A DNA stretch of 52,433 nucleotides, taken from the NCBI GenBank assembly GCA_003254885.1, contig QANT01001392.1:1-52433 (forward strand), in the 5' to 3' direction. The translations under genes and the position numbers were made by a program. The notes below the pieces were generated by a model, which saw only the letters and a program-made list of their open reading frames with translations, did not search any database and was not told the origin of the DNA. Source of the DNA: Purshia tridentata (taxonomy: Eukaryota; Streptophyta; Magnoliopsida; Rosales; Rosaceae). Below are positions 13,491 to 25,400 of this stretch, in pieces (position 1 is the first letter of the stretch; each line of letters starts with the position of its first letter).

Positions 13491-15975
13491 AAAGTGCGTC
13501 CCCATGTCTTTCTTGCCAGCCGATAACATTTTGGTGCAACTTTAACCAAAAGTGTACAGTGTGTGCACCAAAATGACATTTTCGTTCACTCCTAACACTC
13601 AAAGTGATTCTTTGGGGCTAGCACACTAATCGAGAAATTAGAGAGTGTTTCCTCACCTCTTTCTTGCGAATCGGGCACGTTTTGGTGCAATTTGGAGCAA
13701 GTTAGGCTGAGTATGCACCGAAATGACGTATTCGTGCATTCTTAGCTCCTAAAGTGGTTCTTTAGGGCTTGAACGCTTACCGAGACATGAGAGAGTGCTT
13801 CCCTATGTTTTCTTTCAACCGAGGAACGTTTTGGTGCAACTATAATCGACTTGGACTCAGTGTGTACCGAAATGACATTTTCGTGCATCCTTAAGGCCTC
13901 AAGTGGATCCTTAGGGTTAGCACGCTAATATCGAGACACGAGAAAGTGCTTCCTTATGTCTTGCTTGCCCACCAAGGAAGTTTTGGTGCAATTTGGACAA
14001 ATTCGGACTGAGTACGCATTGAAATGATGTTTTCGCGCATTCTTAGCACCTAAAGTGGTTTTTTAGGGTTGGCACGCTAATCGAGACATGAGAATGTCCG
14101 TCCTCAGGTCATTCTTGCCAACCGAGCACGTTTTGATGTAATTTAGACGAAAGTAGACTGAGTATGTATTGAAATAAGGTTTTAGTTCTTTCTTAACACG
14201 GAATGTGCTTCTTGATGGCTAGAACGTTAATCCAAGCATGAGAAGTTGCTTATTGCCAACCGCACACGTTTTGGTACGACTTTAACCAAGTTGTGCACAG
14301 TGTGCACCGAAATGACGTTCCATTCATTCTTAACACCTAAAATGGTTCGTTGGGGCTAGAACGCTAATCCAAACATGAGAAAATGCTTCCTCATGTCATT
14401 ATTGCCAACCAGGGACGTTTTGTTGCAAGTGAAACAAAATTGGGTTCAGGAGGCACCGAAACAAGGTTTTCATGCGTTCTTAACAAAAGCATGTGTTTCT
14501 TGACGGCTAGAACACTAATCCAAGAATGAGAAAGTGCCTCCCCACATCTTTCTTGCCAACCGGGCACGTTTTGGGGGAAATTTCACGAAATTGGATTTAG
14601 TACGCACCGAAATGATGTTTCTGTGCCTTCTAAACACTAAATGTGCTTCTTTAGGGCTAGAATGCTAATCCGAGCATGGGAAAGTGCTGCCTCATTTGTT
14701 TCTTGCCAACCGATAACGTTTTAGTGTAACTTTAACCAAACTGTACCGTGTGAGCACCGAAATGACATTTTTTTTCACTCCTAACACCCAAAGTGGTTCG
14801 TTAGGGCTAGCACGCTAATCGAGACATTAGAGAGTGCTTCCTCACCTCTTTCTTGCGAATCGAGCACATTTTGGTGCAATTTCGCCCAAGTTAGATGGAG
14901 TATGCACCAAAATGACGTGTTCGTGCATTCTTAGCACCTAACGTTGTTCTGTGGGGCTTGAACACTTATCGAGACATGAGAGAGTGCTTCCCCATGTCTT
15001 TCTTTCAACCGGGGAACGTTTTGGTGCAACTTTAATCGACTTGGACTCAATGTGCACCGAAATGATGTTTTCGTGCATCCTTAACGCCTCAAGTGGATCC
15101 TCAGGGTTATCACGCTAATATCGAGACATGGGAATGTGCTTTCTTATGTGTTTCTTGCCCACCAAGGAAGTTTTGGTGCAATTTGGATGAATTCGGCCTG
15201 AGTACGCACCGAAATAATGTTTTCGCGCATTCTTAACGCCTAAAATGGTTCTTTAGGGCTGGCACGCTAATCGAGACATGAGCACGTGCGTCTTCATGTC
15301 CTTTTTGCCAACCGAGCACGTTTTAATGTAATTTAGACAAAAGTAGACTAAGCATGCATTTAAATGAGGTTTTAGTTCGTTCTAAACACGAAATGTGCTT
15401 ATTGAGGGCTAAAACGTTAATCCAAGCATGAGAACGTGCTTCTTGCCAACCGCGCACGTTTTGGTGCAGCTTTAACCAAGTTGTGCATAGTGTGCACCGA
15501 AATGACTTTCCATGCACTCTTAACAGCTAAACTGGTTCATTGGGGCTAGAACGCTAATCTAAACAAGTGAAAGTGCTTCCCCATGTCCTTATTACCAACC
15601 GGGGACGTTTTGGTGCAATTGAAATGAAATTGGGTTGAGAAGGCACTGAAATGTAGTTTTCGTGCGTTGTTAACAAAAGCATGTGCATTTTGAGGGCTAG
15701 AACGCTAATCCAAGAATGAGAAAGTGCTTCCCCACATCTTTCTTGCCAATCGGGCACGTTTTGGTGGAAATTGCACGGAATTGGATTGAGTACGCACCGG
15801 AATGATGTTTTTGTGCCTTCTAAACACGGAATGTGCTTCTTTAGGGCTAGAATGCTAATCCAAGCATGGGAAAGTGCTTCCCCATGTCTTTCCTGCCAAC
15901 CGAATACGTTTTGGTGCAACTTTAACCAAACTGTTCAGTGTGTGCACCGAAATGATATTCTCGTTCACTCCCAAC
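13491..15975. repeat. Satellite block 2: continuation of the 8-mer higher-order repeat
   Basis: Same monomer and order as block 1, resuming inside the type F monomer that the family D LTR split. Type A monomers at 13,876 and 15,067 give a unit of 1,191 bp, the same as in block 1. The block stops inside a type G monomer at the CACTA-1 left end. Confidence 0.92.
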
Positions 15976-16169
15976 CACTACTACAGAAAAGCTAATAGAC
16001 ATTGGTCAATAGACAACGGTTTGTGCTTTGTCCGTTATCTTAATTTACTACACAACAGTTTTGTGAAAACCATTATATAAAGGTCTAATATCCAATGATA
16101 TTTAGTTTTGGGGTTTTTCTAAATTATTAAACACAATTGTCTTAATTGAAAACCGTTGTCTTGAAGTGA

Positions 16170-16746
16170 AGAAAAAAAACACGCTCTCTCTCCTCGCACT
16201 TAAAAAACACACTCTCTCTCTCTTTCCTCTATTTTTATTTCACGGTAGCTATACCTCCTAATTCTATCTTCTCTTTCTTTCCTCTACCATTGTTCTTTAT
16301 CTTCTCCTAAAAGCCCTAGCCAAATTCCTCTCACTATCTTCCTCTACCTCTCTAGTTCCATCCAACTCTCTCTTTCTGTAGTCTTAAATCTCATAGAAAG
16401 ATTTATACAAGATCTGGATGTTATCTGATTGGAAGATCAAAAACAGCTCCCATCGCACCGTGATCTCTAACTTGCTCTCGATCTCATCGAAACCCAAAAT
16501 CAGTTATCTCTTTCTCTCTCTACCACCGGCAGCATCATCGGCACTGCTCAAATCGTGGTCGAGGTTTGGTCGAATGACGGGCGACACCATTGTTGTTGGT
16601 GCGGCAACTCCGTGAACAAATGAATCAAGTAGCTAGTGAGTGATGTTTTTATTTTTTGAACTTTTAAAAAAAATTTGAAACAATTACTATATATGATGAT
16701 TTGGAGGTTCAGATTGCTCTTTCTCTCTCTCTCTCTCTCTCTCTCT
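16170..16746 (+). other. CT-rich leader-like segment of CACTA-1 with (CT)n microsatellite
   Basis: Pyrimidine-rich sequence with many TCTCTC runs ends in a (CT)n tract at about 16,722-16,746. A 65-codon ORF at 16,418-16,615 starts inside it. I do not recognise its product. CT-rich tracts of this kind are common in plant 5' untranslated leaders, so this may be a captured or element-own first exon. It is not supported as a gene. Confidence 0.45.
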
Positions 16747-17316
16747 TTTTCTCTTTATCTGTTTCTTTTTTGTGAAATTTCTAATGTAGACATCTCTCAA
16801 TGAGAGTTGCGAAGACTGATTAACCAATATATATCATCCTCTACTTATTTAATTTTCTTGCTATTTATTTCCTCTTGCATGATTCTTTTGCGTGCTTGTC
16901 TTTTGGTCTTTGCATACTTTAAATGATGTTGATCTGCTGCCCACTTGAAGCTATCAGTAAAATAAAATAAACTAAGCTATCATTTGTCTTTTGGAAAAAG
17001 CTGCTGCCCACTTGAAGGTTATCTCTTGATCCATAAATTTTATGATTCCCTATCATTAGTTAATGTAGTGCAGATATGGCAAATAAAAAAAATCATTTAA
17101 TATAATGCTTTACGAGATTTAGTGGGTCTTTTGAAATATGAAATTAATGCTTGCTACTATAATTGGTTATATAGTGATGGTGTTTTGTAAGATGTATTCT
17201 ACATCTTTGATATATTTACTTGGGTAAAAGTTGTGTTGTCTACCATAATTGGCCATGTAGTGATTGTGTTTCTGTTTGAATTAATAATACATTTTTTATT
17301 TTCCCATTGTATTTAA

Positions 17317-17694
<378 letters not shown>

Positions 17695-18688
17695 TAACAT
17701 AGAAATATCTACAACTTAGATTAATTATAAGTAATGATAGCAACTGACTTTATTAATTCGATCTTTCCTCATCTCTTCAAAAAGTGTAACTGATCGTCAG
17801 GAGATCATCAAAGGCTAGCTTATCTGTTTATCTGTTCCCATTAGTGTAAGTGTTCTGATTTGGGCTTATATTTTATGGTTGAATATTAAGAACTTAACAT
17901 TCAAGGTTATGGGCAGTAGCGCAATTGAGAATATTGTGATTTACTCTTGCCAATATTAAGGCACACCATACCAGTGGCTCAAAAGGATTACCCTGTTTGG
18001 AACATAAACTATTGTTGCCTTTACTTAGATCTTATCAAATGAAATTAAACCTTATTTGTGTAACTAGAGATCTAAAATGTGAGATTTCAACATGAAGAAC
18101 CCATAATGTTTTAATTAGCATATATGAGGTTCTATTGCCTTTACATTAAAGTACAACCACCGTGCACGACCCCATACATTATTTATTTGATGCATGTTGT
18201 GTCGTTCAAGTCAAGTTTAATTTTCTTTGGTTTTCTTCAGAAAATTGAGCTGTGGAAATGAATGAAATGTGGACAAAAAGAGCTACAATTAGATGATAGG
18301 CTTGAAGGCAAGATGAAGGATGGGAGCAGAAATGATAGGAGTTGTGGACAGGGTAACTATCCAATTCAAATGACAATGCTAGCTAGTCCTACTTGCTCCT
18401 CAAAAAGAGTTGCCATTCAAGCGAAGAGGATGGTTTAAAAGATGAAGAACTTGAAGAATTTTCACATTCAAGGTAATAAGTCATGAAGCTTTCTGTCTCC
18501 CTTTCTTTCTCTGTATGTGTTTTTTCTGTAAATTTTCTTGCGTGAATCCATGCTATAGAATCTGACAAAGTACATTATAGGAAAGAATACTTGACTGGCT
18601 AACATGAATTTCCTAATCAGCAAGGATTCTTGGTCAGTTTTAACGCCTCATTTAATAGCTTTTGCTCTTTCATTCTTTCTTTCCTTTT

Positions 18689-18875
18689 TTATTTCTTTCT
18701 TATTATGTCTTTTCAGTTTTCAGTTGGCTTCTAATAATCTCTCTATGTCTATGAATATTTCTCTTCTTTCAAATAGCTTGCTTCGAATGTCAAACTGAAT
18801 ATCATATTCTTACATGAATTTTCTCATTGAACATGAAATTTATCATTCATGGTATGCTTTATTATTTATGAATGG
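18689..18875. repeat. 187-bp direct repeat, left copy
   Basis: By eye identical to 19,334-19,520 (offset 645 bp). It ends in TTATGAATGG just before the pararetrovirus-derived patch. Confidence 0.95.
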
Positions 18876-19333
18876 GGTAGGAAGGTAGCAACCTGTGGTC
18901 CCGGCAGTTAGGGCACTGTGGTAAGACCCGAGGTAAGTCCGTTGGTCAGCAGGGGTGCATCCTATCAAAGTTCCGAAAGCCAATCCCTTCCTCCTAACCC
19001 AATGTCTTCGGTAGCGTCTACCTCAGACCAAGACCAAATCATCAATAGTGAAGAGATTAACTCTGAGATCCCTTCCAAAACGCAATTACAAAGAAATCTA
19101 CAAAATAGGAAAATTTCAAAAGAGCCCTCAAAGTTCTATCACTAGGGTAATCAGAGAAGTTACAGCCGAAAGCCCAAATGCCTTCACTCATAGGAAACGG
19201 TACTTCGTTACTCTTCCCTATGAAAAGGACTTCGATGAAAGCAAAATTCCTACTAAGTCAAGGCCCATCTAGATGAGCCAGGACCTGATGGAATATTGCA
19301 AAAGGGAGATCAATGACCTCCTGAACAAAGGCC
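18876..19333 (+). pseudogene. Endogenous pararetrovirus (Caulimoviridae-like) reverse-transcriptase fragment
   Basis: The reading frame at about 19,150-19,330 shows the conserved N-terminal flank of a caulimovirid reverse transcriptase: a Leu-Pro-Tyr run, an Asp-Phe-Asp-Glu block, a Pro-Thr-Lys-Ser-Arg-Pro-Ile block and a following Leu-Leu-Asn-Lys-Gly-Leu-Ile block. A TAG stop (19,270-19,272) breaks it, and it ends abruptly at 19,333 before any catalytic motif. Upstream (18,918-19,145) a serine-rich reading frame may be the preceding part of the same viral polyprotein but is not diagnostic. The fragment is bounded on both sides by a 187-bp direct repeat, inside CACTA-1. It cannot encode a working enzyme. 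Assignment to genus is not possible from this length; a Ty3-type retroelement is the less likely alternative. Confidence 0.72.
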
Positions 19334-19520
19334 TTATTTCTTTCTTATTATGTCTTTTCAGTTTTCAGTTGGCTTCTAATAATCTCTCTATGTCTATGAA
19401 TATTTCTCTTCTTTCAAATAGCTTGCTTCGAATGTCAAACTGAATATCATATTCTTACATGAATTTTCTCATTGAACATGAAATTTATCATTCATGGTAT
19501 GCTTTATTATTTATGAATGG
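19334..19520. repeat. 187-bp direct repeat, right copy
   Basis: Second copy of 18,689-18,875. The 458 bp between the copies are unrelated to the surrounding CACTA-1 sequence. Confidence 0.95.
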
Positions 19521-19629
19521 AACTTAATTCACATTAAGGTGATTAGAGGCAGAGATTTTATATAGCCTTCAAATTGGACATTGACTGGGTGATTGTTTGA
19601 TTGGTTTTTTTTTTTTTTTTTTTTTTTTT

Positions 19630-19630
19630 N
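19630..19630. other. Ambiguous base in a poly-T run
   Basis: A single N closes a run of more than twenty T. A second such N is at 40,014. Both probably mark homopolymer length uncertainty. Confidence 0.9.
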
Positions 19631-20802
19631 ATTGGGACCTTTAAGTTTTATTTTTTTTCTCTTGTTTGTGCATGCTTGGTGTTGGGGTGGGTTGTGGAAT
19701 CTCATTGGTAACTTGGTATTCATTAGTCATTATTGCAAGACAGTAAGTAAATGCTTTTTCCTACGCTACTTTTATTTGTCACTCTTTGACATGGAGTGAG
19801 GGCCGAAGGCTGTTTTAATGCATGTAAATTACCAAATATTTGGACTATTTAGCTCAAATGAGCAGTCTTATCTCTTCAAAATGTATATTTCATGTTAATT
19901 TATTATAGATGTTTAGTTTCCAATGAGTATTAGAAGAAAAAGAAGAAAACACATGGATTTAGAATGCATTATGTATAGTTCTCTCAAAACCTTTGAATCT
20001 CTCATTTGTTAGTGGGAGTCATTTCATGAGTGAAGGAGGTGTTCATTACTATTCCAATTTCTCTTGCTGCAATAGCTACATGGTTTTTATTTATTTATTA
20101 TTATTTGGGTTTCTTTTGTTCATTATTTTTTATAAAATTTATTTTTGTGGATATGTACGCCATCAATCACCAACTGTTTATTGGAGAACTGTACAGGTAT
20201 TACTTTGGCATATAATGAAATTATAGAATTCTTATGTGTAACCTTTGTGTATAGATTTACTACAGAGCTCATACAAAATGATCTAGACAAATATTATTGG
20301 AGTTGGCTTTTTAGTAGAAAGGAAAAAAAAAAGCATTTTCCTTTCTCAATATATAGTCACTTACCAATCTCAAATAGAGAATGAAATTTACTTTCAGCCG
20401 AGTTTAGATAAACTTTAAAAATCACTTGCACTCATTTTTTTGTATGGCTTTTACTTTGGCAGGGAGGAGCTGGAAAACATTTTCTTTGCCATGCCTTCGG
20501 TATTTATAGGTATGTTAGGTACATACCTATTTATTATTATCTGACTAACTTATTTGTAATTAATCTGCATTGGTTCTCTACTGTAGATGTTTAGGTAGAT
20601 GCTTCTATACATGTGGCTCCACTGTAGGTGTTTGAGTAGCAGTTAGGTACATGCTTCTATACACTATCTATTTAGGTGCATGAAATCTTCTATTAATGAG
20701 TCGTGTATTTGTAGATTGGTGTTAGATCAAATAGATTTAAAGTATGAGTTTTATGTGCTAAGCGGACCTATTATAAGTTCAAGATCTGTAATTAATTTGT
20801 TT

Positions 20803-21115
20803 GAATTAGTAAGAGGCTACCTTTTAATTTCAAATTTTTTTAATTTTTTTAATTCCAGTATTTTTGAGTCTTAATACTGATAATATGATTCTCTACTTTG
20901 AGGTACATATGAGCTGAGGCCTAAAATTTATTTGTGTGAATTAGTAAGAGGCTTTTAATTTCACTTTTTTTCTTTGTTATTCCAATTTTTTTGAATCTTG
21001 ATACTGATCTTGGGAGTGTAGGATTCTCTACTTTAAGGTACATATGATTGAATGTAGGTACTTTGAGGTACATACTGATTTTGGGATTGTAGGATTGTAG
21101 GATTGTAGGATTGCA
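20803..21115. repeat. 135-bp tandem duplication and (GGATTGTA)n in CACTA-1
   Basis: A segment starting GAATTAGTAAGAGGC at 20,803 recurs at 20,938 (offset 135) in diverged form, including a shared TACTTTGAGGTACATA block. An octamer GGATTGTA is then repeated four times at 21,084-21,115 (last copy with one change). Confidence 0.8.
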
Positions 21116-21247
21116 TGATAATATTGATTCTAAAATGGTTATTTGCAGCTTATGCCTTAGTTTATATGAACTAGCTACTTATGCCTTAATTTATATGAAC
21201 TATCTTGCAGCTTAATTAGTGGTTGAATGTTATTCTGATTATTTCAG

Positions 21248-21337
21248 TGGGAGTGGAGGATGGACAACACTTATACCTAAGAAGATATCGACGAAGTCCG
21301 GAGTGAATGGGCAATCCTTATAGGGCAGTATATATAG
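21248..21337 (+). pseudogene. Last exon of a CACTA-borne ULP1-like protease gene
   Basis: After an ATTTCAG acceptor the 30-codon exon reads WEWRMDNTYT, then a TAA stop, then EDIDEVRSEW and a terminal TAG. It aligns codon for codon with the terminal exon in CACTA-3 (49,579-49,668, minus), where the TAA position is CAA (Gln), while the first codon, TGG here, is TGA there. Each copy therefore carries a nonsense mutation the other lacks. No upstream protease exons with the His or Cys motifs were found in CACTA-1, so this is a leftover of the element's own gene after internal replacement. Confidence 0.8.
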
Positions 21338-21754
21338 CACTTAATTACATTTTGGATTTTTTCAGACAAGCCAACATTTTAGACTTGATTATTTTGGAAG
21401 CCATGTGTATAGCTAGATTAGCTTAGGGTATATAATTGATCATTTTTGTATATTAGCTAGCTTGCTAGAATAGATAGATGGCATAAAGCTGCTACATATT
21501 TGTATTGAGGGCTGCTTTTTGAATATGCCATTGGGGTTTTGTATATGGCTTTGGATTCAAGGAGTAAGATAGCTGGATATATACAATTTCTAGCTTGAAG
21601 TACATAAATTATATTATTTGATTGATTATCAATTACAAAAGTCATTATAAATTCTTGTGTAAATGTAGAAGATTCTGGGATGGAATCATTTAATTGTTGA
21701 TAATTGCACTGTGTGAAATCAGGTGAAAGTAGATGTAAAGAGGGGCATACTACA

Positions 21755-22440
21755 ACAATTAATTGTTAAAAACTGTTGTACTAATAAATTTCTTGCAACA
21801 AATTTCAGCAAAAAACAGATGTATTTATCTATTATACACATCGGACAATAAGAGAAATAATATTAGTAGACATCGGTTTATTCATATAAACTATTGTTTT
21901 CTAAAGATTACGACAACGGTTTTTCTAATACAACCATGGTATAAAACATTTATAACCACACATATAATTTAAATGGTTAACTCTACACAACGGTTCTCAC
22001 AATAAAACCGTGTTTTTGGTGCATTCATACAACGGTTTTTAAATTTAATCGAGGTAAGAAATGCATATAGACATAGATAATGGTATTAGTTTAGTTAGTA
22101 TGAACAACGGTTACTGATACAAAACCGTTGTCTAAATGACATTTCAGCTCGTTTTCAGACAGAAAAAAGATGTGTAGTGCATGAAAATTAATAAAAACCG
22201 TTGTGTAAGTTTCGATTATACAACTATTTATTTTAGGAAATCGATGTGTAAAATAGTACTCAACAATAGTTTTACTTATACGATGGTTTTTTATGGAATA
22301 TATACAACGGTTGGCTACAAGGAACCAATGTCTTAAATTATGTAACACAACGGTTGACAACCGTTGTCTAGTCTTATACCAATAGACGTCGGTCGATTAT
22401 ACGACGGTTTTGGGAGGAATTAGACCACGGGTAAAACCCG
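21755..22440. repeat. CACTA-1 right subterminal repeat cluster
   Basis: Many copies, in both orientations, of ACAACGGTTT / AAACCGTTGT and related ACATCGG words. These short motifs near a CACTA end are the expected transposase-binding region. The cluster matches the reverse complement of 48,490-49,200. Confidence 0.85.
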
Positions 22441-22467
22441 TTGTCTGTTTGCTTTTTTGTAGTAGTG

Positions 22468-25400
22468 ACGCTTTGGTGCAACTTTAACCGAATCGGACTA
22501 AGTGCGCACCGAAATGACGTATTCGTGCACTCTCAGCACCCAAAGTTGTTCTCTCGAGCGTGCACGGTAATCGAGACATGAGAAAGTGCTTCCCCACGTC
22601 TTTCTTGCCAACCGGGAACGTTTTGGTGTAACTTCAATCAAATTGGACTCAGAGCACACCGAAATGGCCTTTTCGTGCATTCTTAAGACCTAAAGTGGTT
22701 CTTTTCGGACGAATTTGGACTGAGTGTGCACCGAAATGATGTCTTCGTGCATTCTTAACACCTAAAGTGGCCCCTTAGGCCGACCATGCAAATCGAGACA
22801 TGAGAAAGTGCTTCCTCATGTCTTTCTTGCCAGCCGGGCACGTTTTGTTGCAATTTAGACGAAAGCATGCACCGAAATGACCTTTGAGTTCATTCTTAAC
22901 ACGAAGTGTGCTTCTCGAGGGCTAGAACGTTAATCCAAGCACGAGAACATGCTTCTTGCCAACCGCGCACGTTTTGGCGCAACTTTAACGAAATTTTTAC
23001 GCGGTTGGCACCAAAATGACGCTCCATGCATTCTTAGCACCTAAAGTGGTTCATTTGGACTAGAACGCTAATCCAGACAATGGAAAGTGCCTCCAGGTTC
23101 ATTTGGGCTAGAACGCTAATCGAAACAAGGCAAAGTGCCTCCTCATGTCTTTATTGCCAACCGGGCACGTTTTGGTGCAATTGAAACGAAACTAGATTGA
23201 GTATGCACCGAAATGATGTTTTCGTGCGTTCTTACCCACAGAAGGTGCTTCTTGAGGGCTAGAACGCTAATCCAAGCATGAGAAAGTGCTTCCCCACACC
23301 TTCCTTGCCAACCGGGCACGTTTTGGTGGAAATTGCACGAAGTTGGACTGAGCACGCACCGAAGTGATGTTTTCGTTACATCTAAACACGAAACGTACTT
23401 CTCTGGGGCTAGGATGCTAATCCAAGCAACCGATAGCGTTGTTGGTGCAACTTGAACCAAATCGTACCGAGCGTGCCCGAAACGACGCTTTCGTTCCTTC
23501 TTAACACCTAAAGTGGTTCCTGAGGGCTAGCACGCTAATCGAGACATTAGAGAGTGCTTCCTCATCCCTTTCTTGCCAACCGGGCATGTTTTGGTGCAAC
23601 TTTTACCAAGTTGGGCTGAGTATGCACCGAAAAGACACTTTTGTTCCGTCCTAACACGAAATGTGCTTCTTTTAGGCTTGGAACGCTAATCCAAGCATGA
23701 GAAAGTGCATCCCTATGTCTTTCTTGCCAACCGAGCGCGTTTTGTTGTTACGTTAGCCAAACTTGACCTTCAATGTGCACCGAAACCACGTACTCGTGCA
23801 TTCTTAGCACCTAAAGTAGTTCATTTGGGCCAGAATGCCAATCGACACAGGAGAAAGTGGTTCCCATGTGTTTCTTGTCAACCGAGCACGTTTTGGTGCA
23901 ACTTTAACCGAATTGGACTAAGTGCGCAACGAAATGACGTATTCGTGCACTCTGAGCACCCAAAGTTGTTCTCTCGGGCGTGCACGGTAATCGAGACATG
24001 AGAAAGTGCTTCCCCACGTCTTTCTTGCCAACCGGGAACGTTTTGGTGTAACTTCAATCAAATTGGACTCAGTGCACACCGAAATGACCTTTTCGTGCAT
24101 TCTTAAGACCTAAAGTGGTTCTTTTTGGACGAATTTGGACTGAGTGTGCACCGAAATGATGTCTTCGTGCATTCTTCACACCTAAAGTGGCTCCTTAGGG
24201 CTAGCACGCAAACCGGGACATGAGAAAGTGCTTCCTCACGTCTCTCTTGCCAACCGGGCAGGTTTTGTTGCAATTTAGACGAAACCGTTCACCGAAATGA
24301 CCTTTGAGTTCGTTCTTAACACGAAGTGACGAAGAACTCCCGATCTTCGTTAATCCAAGCACGGGTACGTGCTTCTTGCCAACCGAGCACGTTTTGGCGC
24401 AACTTTAACCAAATTGTGCGCGGTGTGCACCGAAATGACGCTCCATGCATTCTTAACACCTAAAGTGGTTCATTTGGGCTAGAACGCTAATCCAAACAAG
24501 AGAGAGTGCCTCCTCATGTCTTTAATGCCAACCGGGTACGTTTTGGTGCAATCGAAACGAAACTAGATTGAGTAAGCACCGAAATGATGTTTTCGTGCGT
24601 TCTTACCCAAAAAAGGTGCTTCTTGAGGGCTAGAACGCTAATCCAAGCATGAGAAAGTGCTTCCCCATATCTTTCTTGCCAACCGGGCAGGTTTTGGTGG
24701 AAATTGCACGAAGTTGGACTGAGCACGCACCGAAGTGATGTTTTCGTTACTTCTAAACACGAAATGTGCTTCCCTTGGGCTAGGATGCTAATGCAAGCAT
24801 GAGAAAGCGCTTCCCCATGTCTTTCTTGCCAACCGATAACGTTTTGGTGCAACTTGAACCAAATAGTACCGAGTGTGCACCGAAACGACGTTTTCGTTCC
24901 TTCTTAACACCTAAAGTTGTTCCTGAGCACTAGCACGCTAATCGAGACATTAGAGAGTGCTTCCTTAAAGTTGTTCCTGAGGGCTAGCACGCTAATCGAG
25001 GCCATAGAGAGTGCTTCCTCATCCTTTTCTTGCCAACCGGGCACATTTCGGTGCAACTTTGACCAAGTTGGACTGAGTATGCACCGAAAAGACACTTTTG
25101 TTGCATCCTAACACGAAATGTGCTTCTTTTAGGCTTAGAACGCTAATCCAAGCATGAGAAAGTGCATCCCTATGTCTTTCTTGCCAACCGAGCGCGTTTT
25201 GTTGCTACGTTAGCCAAATTTGACCTTCAATGTGCACCGAAACCACGTACTCGTGCATTCTTAGCACCTAAAGTAGTTCATTTGGGCCAGAACGCCAATC
25301 CACACACGAGAAAGTGGTTCCCATGTGTTTCTTGTCAACCGAGCACGTTTTGGTGCAACTTTAACCGAATTGGACTAAGTGCGCACCGAAATGACGTATT

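Noticed and set aside
16418..16615. 65-codon ORF as an independent gene in CACTA-1
   Set aside because: Too short and low in complexity. It could be a leader exon but nothing supports a product.
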